A stretch of 31,068 bases of DNA from an uncultured Proteiniphilum sp. (GCF_937873925.1 NZ_CALNAT010000240.1:1-31068); one strand, 5' to 3'. Numbered from the stretch's first letter, positions 1-8,835 are shown. Translations and numbers: made by a program. The notes: a model not told the origin generated them from the letters alone.

Positions 1-2337
1 TAGATCTTTATTGAAAGCTTTATTGTAGTCCACGGAAATATCTACCCCGCTCCCTTTTGCTTCACCGATATTGGCTTTGGGTATTGCCTGCAACCCCATG
101 GTAGTCGGAATATCTGCACGTGTCTGAAGAATATTGCTGCGGTTTTCCGTAAAATAATCGGCTTGTATTTCCAGACTATTCCATAAATTCAACTCCAGCC
201 CATAATTGCTTTTACGGCTGATCTCCCAGCTAATATAAGGGTCTGCATAACGGCCAATAGAGATGCCGTACTGATAATAACCAAAATTATCGCCAAAAGA
301 AATCCCTCTGTCGCCGTTGAACATATTCAAATCCGAAAGATAGTAAAAACGGTCTTCTTTCGCTCCGATTTCATCATTTCCGACTAAGCCGTAAGTTACT
401 TTGAATTTTAGTTTGGAGATTGTATGGATCAATGGTTCCATAAACTTTTCGTTGGTGACAATCCAGCCTAAACCTGCCGAAGGGAAAAATCCCCATCGTT
501 CGTTTTCTGAAAAACGCTCGGAGCCATTGTATCCGAAATTGGCTTCGAAGAAATAACGGTCGTCGTAACTGTAAGTAGCCCTTCCTGCTAACCCCGCATT
601 ACGCTGGGGAAGAGATAGCTGCAAGGTATTGTAGGTGTTGTCTTTCTTTTCCCGTACTGTGCCGACCAATAATCCGGAAAGGGTATGTTGTTCGGCAATC
701 GTTGTATTGTATTGCAAAGCACTTTCAAAATACATGGTATTTTCCATTTTTCGATCTCCCGGAACATAGTTTAAGAAATCGGTGCCCCCATCAGGATTCA
801 GCGCAATCAATCGATAACTATCCATGCCGGCAACCGCAGGCGCTAAACTGTAATAAAACGGAAAATACTGCCTTCTGACCTCTAATTGAGCAAACCGATT
901 TACATTGAACATCCCTCTTAAGGATAACCCTTTGGCAATGAAATCCAGATTTTGCTTCAGTTCGAATTGCACATACATGGTTGAACGATCGTTCGATTTA
1001 TATCCTTTCAACATCTCTGCATACGGATTGAGGGAACTTCCTGTGGTTGAATTTCCAAAGAGAATATGTTTTGCAAACTTGTTTGCCTCATCCGGCTCAT
1101 AATAAGGTAAAAAGTAAACCGGATTAGCATAGATAGATTTCATATACAAATCGGTCCCTCCATCCAGTGGTCCCTGATAATCGTCGAACATTCCGTTTAA
1201 ACGTATGATAGCCTCGGTAGTACTTGTCAGGTTCACATTTACATTTGAACGCAACGAATATTTATTCAATTTGATGTTGTTGTTAAAATTCTGTCGTTTA
1301 TCTACTTTAAGAATTCCATTATCCACAGAATAGGATGCAGCTATATAATAGCGGGCGACCTTTCCTCCTCCACTGATATTCAGGTTGTAACGATGATTAA
1401 ATGTATTCTTGTCAAATAGCATATCCTGCCAATCGTTTGCCGGATAACGTACCGGATCTATTCCTCTTTCCGTATAATTGATTTTCTTTTCGTCATACGG
1501 AAGACGGGTTCCGGGAGACCGTGTGCGCACCGCCTCGTTATGCAGTTTCATAAAGGTAACCGGATCTGCCAATTCGATATTTTTTGTAGGGGAGGAAAAA
1601 GAACCTTCCGTACGGAACTGGACTTTTACATTGCCTTCCCGTCCCTCTTTTGTAGTCACCAATATGACGCCGTTCGCACCTCTGGCGCCATACAAAGCGG
1701 TAGCATTGGCATCTTTCATGATGGAAAAACTGGCAATATCATCGGTTGTTAACCGGGCCAGGTCTTCGGTTGTCATTTCCACGCCGTCAATCAGGATCAA
1801 TGGGTCTACTTTACCGGTACCAAAACTGGTAACACCACGGATAAAAAATTGGGCATTATCCTGTCCCGGCTCTCCGCTCCTTTGGTAAGAAATCAATCCC
1901 GCGATTCGTCCTGCAAAAGCGGTAGTAAGGTTACTGGAAGGGACTTGCAGTTCGGATGGCCTTACTGTAGATACAGAGGCGATTACACTCTCTTTCTTTT
2001 GTGTACCGAAAGCTACCACCGTAACTTCGTCCAATTCACTGGCTAAAGGATGCATTGCCACATCGATATGCGTTTTGTTTCCTACTTCAATGGTTTGAGG
2101 CGTCATTCCAAGAAAGGAAAAAACCAACTTGTCGGAAGGGGAGACCCTTATTTCAAACGTTCCGTCCACATCCGTAGTAACCCCTCTTGTCGACTTATCC
2201 ACGACGATGCTTACACCCGGCAGCGGCTCCCCCGTTTCCGCCTCTGTCACTTTTCCTTTTACCGATACCTGCTGTTGGGCTGACAGGAATAAAGGAAAAA
2301 GGAGAAAAAAAATTACAAAATACATTTGTTTTCTCAT
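1..2337 (-). CDS. SusC-family TonB-dependent outer-membrane transporter, C-terminus cut by window edge
   Basis: Third SusC of the window. The frame stays open to base 1, so 779 residues are visible and the end of the beta-barrel lies outside. Residues 1-20 form a signal peptide ending LFLSAQ. A carboxypeptidase-regulatory-like domain follows (about 22-95, with GVTTDVDGTFEI), then a TonB-box-like DEVTVVAFGTQKK, then a plug with LILIDGVE and the family signature MKDANATALYGARGANGV. The later part alternates short strands and contains the NGSERFSENERWGFFPS segment typical of SusC barrels. I start at 2337 (MRKQMYF); an in-frame ATG three codons upstream (2346, MNEMRKQ) is equally possible. It should import oligosaccharides with a SusD partner, which would lie beyond the left edge. 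Its 0.94 kb leader separates it from the operon to the right, so it may open another PUL or be a separate unit of this one. Family assignment is secure; substrate unknown. Confidence 0.95.
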   Translation of the reverse strand, partial: MRKQMYFVIFFLLFPLFLSAQQQVSVKGKVTEAETGEPLPGVSIVVDKSTRGVTTDVDGTFEIRVSPSDKLVFSFLGMTPQTIEVGNKTHIDVAMHPLASELDEVTVVAFGTQKKESVIASVSTVRPSELQVPSSNLTTAFAGRIAGLISYQRSGEPGQDNAQFFIRGVTSFGTGKVDPLILIDGVEMTTEDLARLTTDDIASFSIMKDANATALYGARGANGVILVTTKEGREGNVKVQFRTEGSFSSPTKNIELADPVTFMKLHNEAVRTRSPGTRLPYDEKKINYTERGIDPVRYPANDWQDMLFDKNTFNHRYNLNISGGGKVARYYIAASYSVDNGILKVDKRQNFNNNIKLNKYSLRSNVNVNLTSTTEAIIRLNGMFDDYQGPLDGGTDLYMKSIYANPVYFLPYYEPDEANKFAKHILFGNSTTGSSLNPYAEMLKGYKSNDRSTMYVQFELKQNLDFIAKGLSLRGMFNVNRFAQLEVRRQYFPFYYSLAPAVAGMDSYRLIALNPDGGTDFLNYVPGDRKMENTMYFESALQYNTTIAEQHTLSGLLVGTVREKKDNTYNTLQLSLPQRNAGLAGRATYSYDDRYFFEANFGYNGSERFSENERWGFFPSAGLGWIVTNEKFMEPLIHTISKLKFKVTYGLVGNDEIGAKEDRFYYLSDLNMFNGDRGISFGDNFGYYQYGISIGRYADPYISWEISRKSNYGLELNLWNSLEIQADYFTENRSNILQTRADIPTTMGLQAIPKANIGEAKGSGVDISVDYNKAFNKDL

Positions 2338-2527
2338 CTCATTCATTTCATTTGTTTAGATTAATAATTTAAAGAACATTTCAGTGATTCACAGATATTG
2401 TTACATCTGTTTTTATTGTCATGATCCGATCGTTTGATCGCTTACGGGTCACTCTTATATTTCAATACCCTTTTCATTGGATCATTTCTAATCTGATTCC
2501 ATATCGTTCCTTTTTTAATTTTAAGGA

Positions 2528-2905
2528 ACTGTGTGTGTACACAGAGCGGGGCACAATGAAAATTTATATTCCGTTGTCTCGTAAAAAGAAAGAAGTATGC
2601 TGTTCTGTTTATATGTCGGGAATAGGCATATTTAAAAAATATAAAGCGTAAAAGTGATATTGTGTATGTACACAGAGCGGGACACAGGAAAAATTTATAT
2701 TTTCGTTGTCTGGTAAAAAGGAGAGAGTATACTATTCCATCTATATATCGGGAGATAAACATATTTAAAAAACACAAAGTGTAAAAATAGTATTGTGTAT
2801 GTACACAGACCAGGGTACAACCAAAGTTTATATTTGTGGTGTTTCGAAGAAAAAGAAAGTACGCCCCCTTATATATTATAGGGTGGATAACTATATTTAT
2901 CGGAA
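2528..2905. repeat. Three degenerate tandem direct repeats, about 131 bases each
   Basis: The anchor GTACACAGA recurs at 2537, 2668 and 2801, spacing 131 and 133 bases. Units 1 and 2 match along nearly their whole length: the anchor, then a TTTATATT segment, GTTGTCT, GTAAAAAG, a TCGGGA segment and CATATTTAAAAAA. Unit 3 keeps the anchor and the TTTATATT block but decays after about 100 bases. Each anchor contains a palindromic core: TGTGTACACA at 2534-2543 in unit 1, TGTACA in units 2 and 3. The units are too long and too diverged for a CRISPR array, and no transposase is nearby. Possible roles are repeated operators or remnants of tandem duplication in the susC leader. Confidence 0.75.
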
Positions 2906-2949
2906 TTACTTCCGGATAAGAAGGGATTATTTTGTTAACTAAAGTTAAT

Positions 2950-2960
2950 GGGGGGGGGGG
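2950..2960. repeat. Run of 11 G residues
   Basis: An uninterrupted G11 tract (C11 on the transcribed minus strand) about 610 bases upstream of the third susC start. Such tracts are prone to slipped-strand change in length. Here it lies in non-coding DNA, so any effect would be on transcription or leader structure. The stated length could also be a sequencing or assembly estimate. Confidence 0.8.
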
Positions 2961-3246
2961 CAAAATGTATATCTATCTGTTCCTGTTATGGACAGAAGGA
3001 ATTCCCTTTCAGGGAAAAATATACAGTTTATAAATTTCATTTTGTTTTTCAATTATAACAGCCTGTGAATAAGTAAATTTGACATAAGATACTATATGGG
3101 CGTACGAATGTTAGCTACAGTTATAAATCGCGCTATTCAGGATTCTACGGGGTATTATTATACTCTTAAAAGTGAAAAAATCTTTAAATATGCCGTAAAT
3201 GTAAATGAATTTTATGGGTTATGACTATGGAAAATGACAATACATC

Positions 3247-3269
3247 TATATAAAATGATATTTTATATA
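3247..3269 (-). terminator. AT-only hairpin just after the PHP gene stop; weak terminator candidate
   Basis: Perfect 10-base arms TATATAAAAT (3247-3256) and ATTTTATATA (3260-3269) with a 3-base loop, starting 9 bases past the stop codon of the PHP-domain gene. The stem has no GC pairs and no clean T run follows on the minus strand, so termination strength is doubtful. Its position at the end of the enzyme block is suggestive. Confidence 0.35.
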
Positions 3270-3278
3270 ATGAGATAT

Positions 3279-4478
3279 TTACCCTGGGAGGTTGTCCAGT
3301 GGTATTTCCAATGGCTTGTTCATCCCAACCATCCAGTTCAGGACGGTCAGTTTCCTGAGCCCTTCGGCACGGTAGACCTGCTGTTTTTCATTATGAAGCA
3401 GATTGAACGCCGTACCCCCAAGCGATACGGTAATGGGTAACGAACTTTTATTGGTTAGCTCCACCGTTCCGGGAGTGATCGTTTTGATTTCCACTGAGGC
3501 CTTGAAGAGTTCCGGCAACCATGGGTCGCGTCCCCAAAGCATGTGGGCTGCCCAGCCGATGGTCCGTTTCGCGAACAGGGCTTCGCGAACGCTCTCTACT
3601 GTTCTTTCCTTTGCCAGCATCAGCGTGATAGGCCGTGCCGGGTTATGTATACCATATTGGTGCAGTTCGCTGGGATGGATATCGCTGTTGGCAAAGATTG
3701 CCAAATCCCGTTCGTTGCACCACTCGGAAACAATGGGGTAGTATTCATAACCGTTAAAGATCTCGATGCCGTGCATCCATCCCTGTCTGTACACTTCCTC
3801 GTGTTCTTTGGTGAATCGTAACGGCGCACCTTGTTCAATCCCCCCGCTTTTGGGAGCTTGCCATCCCGGATGATTCCACAGCAGGAAGCAGCCCTGGTCG
3901 GCAGCTACCTGTAACATTTTCCGCCAGTCGTCAACGACAGCAGCAATTGGGTTTACATCCCGGGTGAAGAGGGCGTTGAAGTGGCCGGGCGGCATGGTAC
4001 TTTTCGTGATTTCCGCACCAGGTACCAGCAACAGTTGCTTTTTATCTGCTTCCGGTTTAGCAGTGTTATACCAAAGATTAAAGTCTTCTCCCTGTTCGTC
4101 GTTTAACTTCCATCTGCCTATTTTGCTGAAGTAGGGGCGGTACTCGATGTGGTCGGTAATTGAGATCACGTCCAGTCCATTTTGAACGGCTTCCTTAACG
4201 CGGTCAACTGGCATCACCTGGCCATCGGAAAACAGCGTATGTACGTGAAAATCACCTTTCAGTACTTGGAATCCCGCCGTATCCGGGATAATTATCTCTC
4301 TGGGTTGAATGACCGGGATATGCATGGCGGAGCGCATACTTACCGTGTAGGTATCCACCGGTGTTGCAGCTGCAGGTATGTTCTTCCCGGTGTTCCGTCC
4401 CATAACGGATTCCGGTGAAAGAGCTACGGCGGCTCCTGCCACGGCCGACTGTTTTAAAAAATCGCGACGACTTGTCAT
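3279..4478 (-). CDS. Tat-exported PHP-domain phosphoesterase (Sb-PDE-like)
   Basis: 399 residues. The N-terminus TSRRDFLK followed by AVAGAAVAL is a twin-arginine signal, so the protein should be exported folded, with its metals. The body is a PHP-type metallohydrolase: FHVH at 77-80, ITDHIE at 107-112, GAEIT at 154-158, WNHPGW at 201-206 and NSDIH at 264-268, the expected set of His, Asp and Glu metal ligands. A beta-rich tail follows from about 330. PHP domains hydrolyse phosphate esters using a multinuclear metal centre. The layout resembles proteins named Sb-PDE family phosphodiesterase; I make that link from memory. It is the last gene of the enzyme block, 232 bases behind the GH-A gene, with its own candidate promoter and leader hairpin. 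A role inside a PUL is not established; removal of phosphate or phosphodiester substituents from the glycan is an inference. Confidence 0.85.
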   Translation of the reverse strand: MTSRRDFLKQSAVAGAAVALSPESVMGRNTGKNIPAAATPVDTYTVSMRSAMHIPVIQPREIIIPDTAGFQVLKGDFHVHTLFSDGQVMPVDRVKEAVQNGLDVISITDHIEYRPYFSKIGRWKLNDEQGEDFNLWYNTAKPEADKKQLLLVPGAEITKSTMPPGHFNALFTRDVNPIAAVVDDWRKMLQVAADQGCFLLWNHPGWQAPKSGGIEQGAPLRFTKEHEEVYRQGWMHGIEIFNGYEYYPIVSEWCNERDLAIFANSDIHPSELHQYGIHNPARPITLMLAKERTVESVREALFAKRTIGWAAHMLWGRDPWLPELFKASVEIKTITPGTVELTNKSSLPITVSLGGTAFNLLHNEKQQVYRAEGLRKLTVLNWMVGMNKPLEIPLDNLPG

Positions 4479-4495
4479 AATATTATTTTTAATGT

Positions 4496-4523
4496 GTAAC
4501 AGAAGAGAACTTTCTTCTGTTAC
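4496..4523. promoter_or_regulatory. 28-base inverted repeat in the leader of the PHP gene
   Basis: Perfect 11-base arms GTAACAGAAGA (4496-4506) and TCTTCTGTTAC (4513-4523) flank six bases that can partly pair, giving an almost complete palindrome. It ends 17 bases upstream of the PHP gene ATG and lies downstream of the candidate -7 box at 4547-4554, so it would be in the 5' untranslated RNA. No T run follows on the minus strand, which argues against a terminator. It may be a repressor operator, or an RNA hairpin affecting translation or mRNA stability. Confidence 0.55.
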
Positions 4524-4546
4524 GAACTATCGGGCGCTTTACCCCG

Positions 4547-4554
4547 CAAAATTA
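4547..4554 (-). promoter_or_regulatory. Candidate Bacteroides -7 box for the PHP gene
   Basis: The minus strand reads TAATTTTG, an exact match to TAnnTTTG, 68 bases upstream of the start codon in a 232-base gap. No TTTG is found at the usual -33 spacing, so only half of the consensus is present. An 8-base motif of this kind can arise by chance in AT-rich DNA. Confidence 0.35.
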
Positions 4555-4710
4555 TCAAATTTTTTCAAAAAAACCTATTAGGAGGACAAAATAACTTAAT
4601 GCTCCATTATGAATACTAAATTATTATTCAATTTTCACTCATCCTGTCCACCCGATATAATGATCGTTTTTACTATTTCATCTGTCCATCGACGTGTTTC
4701 TATCCGGTTA

Positions 4711-6249
4711 TTATTTTTGACGACAGAGCACTACGGAATTTCCCCTGACATCCACCTGCAGTTTGTTCGCATTCATCTTAATGGTTTCACTTGCTGTAAT
4801 CAGATCATCGTTTTCAGGCAAAGAGTTTTCTTCGTACCTATATATTTCGAAATTTCCTTTTATGGATTCGTTGTTAATCGCTATAAATTTTGAAGTATCT
4901 GTTCCGTTGGCAAAGACATATGTCCATTTTCCTTCCTTATCTTTGAAAGCTGTTCCGATCGCGAAATCTTCATATAGGTCGATCGGGTAAATCTCGGCTC
5001 CCGGCTTGAGAAACCGGGTCAACAAGGAATAGGAATAATACTGGGGACGAACTTCATAATCGGTGTTGATGCGCGTGTACGTAGAGTCCGTTTTATACGC
5101 TTCTTTTATATATTTCCACAATCCCAGTTGCTGCATCTGCTGGTAATCCGCCTCTTTGCCATAGTACTGATCGATCAGACTCCAGTAGCTCACTCCGGAA
5201 GCTCCTGCATTCAAAAAGTTAAGCACCAGACGAGTCATTAATACGCCACGGGCGTACAGGTCAATGTCTCTCTGTCGGGTAGCTCCGACACACTGATTTG
5301 ATCCAAACTCACCGACCAGGTGTTTTTTCCCGGCACTGGCAGCTATGTGTACGTTGTTTTTTTCCCAATCATAAATTTCATGATTCGGCGTATCATAGCC
5401 AAAGATATAGGTATGTGAATTAAAGATATCGGCAACATCCTGAAGATTCTCTGCACAATCGATCAAATAGAATGTTCTTGTATCGGTATTATCCGACAAA
5501 TTAAACCGGATCCTATCTCTCAACCCCTCTTTTTTGAAACGGGCATCCAGTATCCTTGCCATTTCGATGTATTCGGTAGAAGTAAGCAAAGGCCCCCCGT
5601 CCGGTTCGTTCACGGGAGTAATTTCATTGATACAGGTATATCCTCTCTCTTCGATCAGATGCTTGATCAACGCGGAGTAATTTTCGGCCCATTCGTCGTA
5701 GTCCACCGGCCCTGTAATCCAGCCACCCTTGTCCGGATCGGCCATGAAGCAAGTTTTCACGTGCGCGTAGTCCGGATCAAGTAATGAAACGCCGGTCGGA
5801 CAGCCCCACACGACGATGCACACCTCCATATTCTGTTCCTGTGCCAGATCAAGCACTTTATACAATGATTGCATTTCCGGGGAATCGAAAGTAAATTTGC
5901 TCCGGTCCGTCGTGTGTGGGTCGTCATTATCATTTACCGGTTCATACCAGGGGGGTAGGGCCATCACCCGGAATTTCTGTATTTCCATTTTCTTTACTCT
6001 ATCCACAACATATTGCCAGTCCGATGCTTTAGAACCATCCTCGCGTGTCACATTCTGAGAAAAAAAGTGGGGATCCAGTTCTACTCCTATCGCTTCCAGT
6101 TTAGTCCCTGTCTGTTTACCTACAAAAACGTTGCTGTATTCCCTGTTTTCATTCGTTTTACAAGAGACAATGAAGAACAGCCATATAAAGCAGGAAAATC
6201 CGAGTACTCTATGGCTTTTGACCCTGTGTGAAATTACTATATTCATCAT
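4711..6249 (-). CDS. Clan GH-A (TIM-barrel) glycoside hydrolase, lipoprotein
   Basis: 512 residues. A hydrophobic segment ending FFIVSC gives a lipobox with Cys30, so the product is probably anchored to the outer membrane or cell surface. The core shows clan GH-A signatures: acid/base Glu215 in TPVNEPDGG and candidate nucleophile Glu314 in LVGEFGSNQ, about 100 residues apart as expected for barrel strands 4 and 7. SYWSLID near 365 fits the strand-8 aromatic. Residues about 400-512 form a beta-rich tail ending in SVVLCRQK, as in GH30, GH39 or GH5-like enzymes. The exact family cannot be fixed by eye. It should act by a retaining mechanism, perhaps as a backbone-cleaving endo-enzyme. It is 150 bases behind the GH78-type gene and is the penultimate gene of the enzyme block. 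Confidence 0.8.
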   Translation of the reverse strand: MMNIVISHRVKSHRVLGFSCFIWLFFIVSCKTNENREYSNVFVGKQTGTKLEAIGVELDPHFFSQNVTREDGSKASDWQYVVDRVKKMEIQKFRVMALPPWYEPVNDNDDPHTTDRSKFTFDSPEMQSLYKVLDLAQEQNMEVCIVVWGCPTGVSLLDPDYAHVKTCFMADPDKGGWITGPVDYDEWAENYSALIKHLIEERGYTCINEITPVNEPDGGPLLTSTEYIEMARILDARFKKEGLRDRIRFNLSDNTDTRTFYLIDCAENLQDVADIFNSHTYIFGYDTPNHEIYDWEKNNVHIAASAGKKHLVGEFGSNQCVGATRQRDIDLYARGVLMTRLVLNFLNAGASGVSYWSLIDQYYGKEADYQQMQQLGLWKYIKEAYKTDSTYTRINTDYEVRPQYYSYSLLTRFLKPGAEIYPIDLYEDFAIGTAFKDKEGKWTYVFANGTDTSKFIAINNESIKGNFEIYRYEENSLPENDDLITASETIKMNANKLQVDVRGNSVVLCRQK

Positions 6250-6399
6250 GTAAGAGTAATTTAATATGCTTTGGTTCGTGTCGCAAATAGATTATCGCAA
6301 TGAGCTATTCAATAAACCGTTCGTCACTCATCGTTGGGAAATCTCTCCGTCCCGACAAGTTGAGAGAATAAATCAGCTTTTATGTAAAGACCGTTTATT

Positions 6400-8835
6400 T
6401 TAGTCGATAGGGATGAGTTGCGCGCTGCTCGCATTTTCGATGTGTATGCTGTAGCCGGTCGGTACCTGTAATGCATAGCGGATCGTATTATTTGAACGTA
6501 TCCATTCCAGGTTTATTACCTCATCGCCAACGGGTATGGAACCGTTACATTGTTCCAATGCCAGGTCTGTAAAACGAACAGTGATATTTTTATTCACATA
6601 ATCGATCTCTTTTATTCCCAATACGTCCCTGTATAATACATGGCCGACATAGGAGGCAAAACCGTGATTGCAGCTGGCGAAGTTTTGCATATGTTCCCAG
6701 AGTGTGCCTGTTTGGTCGGCCATTGAATAGAAATAATCCTGGATCTCCATGATCAATTGGCCCTGAAGGTTATGACGGGATAAAATGTCCATACGCAGGT
6801 AATTACCGATAAAAGCATTTGCCCGGAATACACCGGGGTAAGTAACCGCGTCGTCCCGGTTAGGGCCAAACTCGTCTACTATTTTTTTCCATAATGCCGG
6901 ATGGGACTCGGGGGTTGCCACATTGAAAAAGAACGCGTAATATTGGCATACTTCCGTCGTATTTCCGGTTATTTTCAGTTTACCGTCTTCCCGGACGGCG
7001 TTATCTACGAAGAACTCTCCATTATACGACTGACGGAATACAGTTTCGCGTATCTCGTCAGCCTTTTTCATCCATTCGGTATTTTCATACAGGCGCCCGG
7101 CGCATGCTAATGCCGCGCTATAAAGCATATTGGTGGGATAATTGACATCTTGTACAAATCCATTTGCTTTCGACCATTCAACAAATACCCAACTCTCTAA
7201 CTTTTCAAGCAAGCCGTCTTCATTTTCAAAGCCTGAAAAATAGGTAAGTAGTTTTTCTATCCGAGGCCTGAGTTTGGCAATTAATTGGGAATCGCCTCCA
7301 TGCCGTGCGTAGTCTTCGACCTGCAGAATAAACCAAAGCGACCAGTTGGGTATGAATACGCCGTCGTTGTGGTCGGCGGGATAGCACATGGGGATCATCC
7401 CTTCGGGCAGGAATTCAAATCGTTCGGGCAGGGCATAATTTTCTAAGAAGTTGTGAGACACAACGGTGCGCCCCGTGAACTCCCTTTCCGTAATGGAGCT
7501 GAAGTAGCTGTCACACAGCCATCCGGCCCGCTCCCGCGAGGGACAATCCATGAAAACATCCACCGCGTTCTGACGGAATGTTTGCTTGGCAGCATCAAAT
7601 ATTTTGTTCAGCTTAAAATTGCTGCTCGCAAAGAGGGCTTTATTATTATCGGGATAGGAAAACTCCCGTATATAGAGCTTTTCTATTTTGCAGTCTCCTT
7701 CTAAGGCCATCAGTTTAAGATACCTGAAAGTATATGATTCCAGTGTTTCCAAGTCATATTCTCCCGGTTGCAGTTCATAAACAATATGATTACAGATATC
7801 GCTTTGTCGTTGTTTGGTTTTTACATCGTCATTGAGCAGTATTTCATCAAAATAGAAAATTAATCTTGTCGGTTCCAGACATTTTATCTTTGCTCCGATG
7901 AAGCCGGAAAAATTGGTGCCGAAATCGTAAATATTGTATTCATTCTTTTTTAAGGAGGTGGAACCGGGTGAAACAAAAGGTGTAGAAATAATTTCCTGGG
8001 ATGCCGTTACAATCTCCTGAATTTCCTGTGAAACCGGGTATACTTCCAACTCTTTTTCGGTAAAGCCCTTGAGTTTTTCGCTTATCGCGCTTAAAGAACG
8101 ATCTTTATAATAATTCTCGGGACTGATTTTCTTTATGGTTCCTGCTGAATGCAATTCAACGGGTTCGTGTAATCCGAACTTCGGCATATCTACGTGACGC
8201 GGCAGAAGTTGGACAGATGGGAATTCGGTTAATTTCAATTGCTCTACCGGAACATCCGTGGAGGTGCGCCATCGGTCATATCCCTCCTTCATCCGGTAAT
8301 ATTCCGTGAACGGCCGCTGAAAACTGTAACGCTCCACTTTTTGCAACCGTTCTTTTATTTGAAATGCTTCAAAGTCACCTCCCGTGCCGGTCGCGAGCAC
8401 TACTTTTCCGTTGACCTCCGTTTCGGCTAAGAGAAAAGAGGGCTGGTCGAGGGTATAATAGGAATTCACATTATAACCGGCCACTTCTATGGCAAGAACG
8501 TTCTCTCCCTCTTCAAGGAATTGTCCCACCGGAAATTCGTCGATCCGGAAATAGCCGTGGGCAGCCCTCGCGGGTCCCGAACCTACGAAATTACCATTTA
8601 CAAACAAACGATAGATGGTTGATGCCGATATTTTTATGAGAGCGTCTTGACCCGGCTCAGCGGCAAACTTAGCCCTGAAGCCGAGATTCAGGTTCATTTC
8701 CTTCTCTCGTCCTTCTGCCCATACCGGAACTGCTTTCTTTACGCCTGCCGTTTTATCAACGGAAGAACTTGTTGAACAGCATACAGCGAAGAGCGCAATT
8801 ATGCTTACCAGCGTGATTTGTTGTAAGTGTACCAT
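6400..8835 (-). CDS. GH78-type alpha-L-rhamnosidase homologue, probable lipoprotein
   Basis: 811 residues. A hydrophobic N-terminus ends in VCC at 18-20 followed by a Ser/Thr-rich linker, a loose lipobox. Residues about 45-180 form a beta-sandwich with RLFVNGNFVGSGPAR, the lectin-like domain of GH78 enzymes. The (alpha/alpha)6 domain begins near 400 with MDCPSRERAGWLCD (429-442), the local form of the GH78 motif whose Asp/Glu residues bind and activate substrate. Near the end, TGTLWE (Glu714) followed by SCNHGFASYVGHVLYR matches the second catalytic region of the family. Inverting release of terminal alpha-L-rhamnose is expected, but the motif departs from the common DCPQRDER form, so specificity may differ. 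It lies 27 bases behind the preceding gene and is surely co-transcribed with it. Confidence 0.85.
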   Translation of the reverse strand: MVHLQQITLVSIIALFAVCCSTSSSVDKTAGVKKAVPVWAEGREKEMNLNLGFRAKFAAEPGQDALIKISASTIYRLFVNGNFVGSGPARAAHGYFRIDEFPVGQFLEEGENVLAIEVAGYNVNSYYTLDQPSFLLAETEVNGKVVLATGTGGDFEAFQIKERLQKVERYSFQRPFTEYYRMKEGYDRWRTSTDVPVEQLKLTEFPSVQLLPRHVDMPKFGLHEPVELHSAGTIKKISPENYYKDRSLSAISEKLKGFTEKELEVYPVSQEIQEIVTASQEIISTPFVSPGSTSLKKNEYNIYDFGTNFSGFIGAKIKCLEPTRLIFYFDEILLNDDVKTKQRQSDICNHIVYELQPGEYDLETLESYTFRYLKLMALEGDCKIEKLYIREFSYPDNNKALFASSNFKLNKIFDAAKQTFRQNAVDVFMDCPSRERAGWLCDSYFSSITEREFTGRTVVSHNFLENYALPERFEFLPEGMIPMCYPADHNDGVFIPNWSLWFILQVEDYARHGGDSQLIAKLRPRIEKLLTYFSGFENEDGLLEKLESWVFVEWSKANGFVQDVNYPTNMLYSAALACAGRLYENTEWMKKADEIRETVFRQSYNGEFFVDNAVREDGKLKITGNTTEVCQYYAFFFNVATPESHPALWKKIVDEFGPNRDDAVTYPGVFRANAFIGNYLRMDILSRHNLQGQLIMEIQDYFYSMADQTGTLWEHMQNFASCNHGFASYVGHVLYRDVLGIKEIDYVNKNITVRFTDLALEQCNGSIPVGDEVINLEWIRSNNTIRYALQVPTGYSIHIENASSAQLIPID

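Larger units (their letters stand above)
2338..3278. other. Gene-free gap upstream of the third susC
   Basis: About 0.94 kb without a credible gene. It contains three degenerate direct repeats (2528-2905), an 11-G run (2950-2960), a cluster of short inverted repeats (2966-3025) and an AT-only hairpin (3247-3269). I found no exact match to the Bacteroides -7 motif TAnnTTTG on the minus strand. Three near matches with a 3-base instead of a 2-base spacer occur (near 2774, 2823 and 2961), two of them in the repeats. It presumably carries the promoter and leader of the third susC. Confidence 0.6.

Noticed and set aside
1478..1888. Plus-strand open frames of up to 136 codons over the third SusC
   Set aside because: They are shadows of the minus-strand SusC plug region, which has a full set of family motifs.
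2528..2905. CRISPR array
   Set aside because: Only three units of about 131 bases, without a short constant repeat alternating with unique spacers, and no cas genes in the window.
2442..2963. Minus-strand open frame of 173 codons over the repeats
   Set aside because: Cys-, Phe- and Tyr-rich repetitive translation follows from the AT-rich DNA repeats. It ends in the G run, has no domain or secretion signal, and the repeat spacing (131, 133) is not a multiple of three.
6250..6399. Inverted repeat AATAAACC / GTTTATT in the gap before the GH-A gene
   Set aside because: The arms are short, imperfect and about 90 bases apart, with no adjacent T run.
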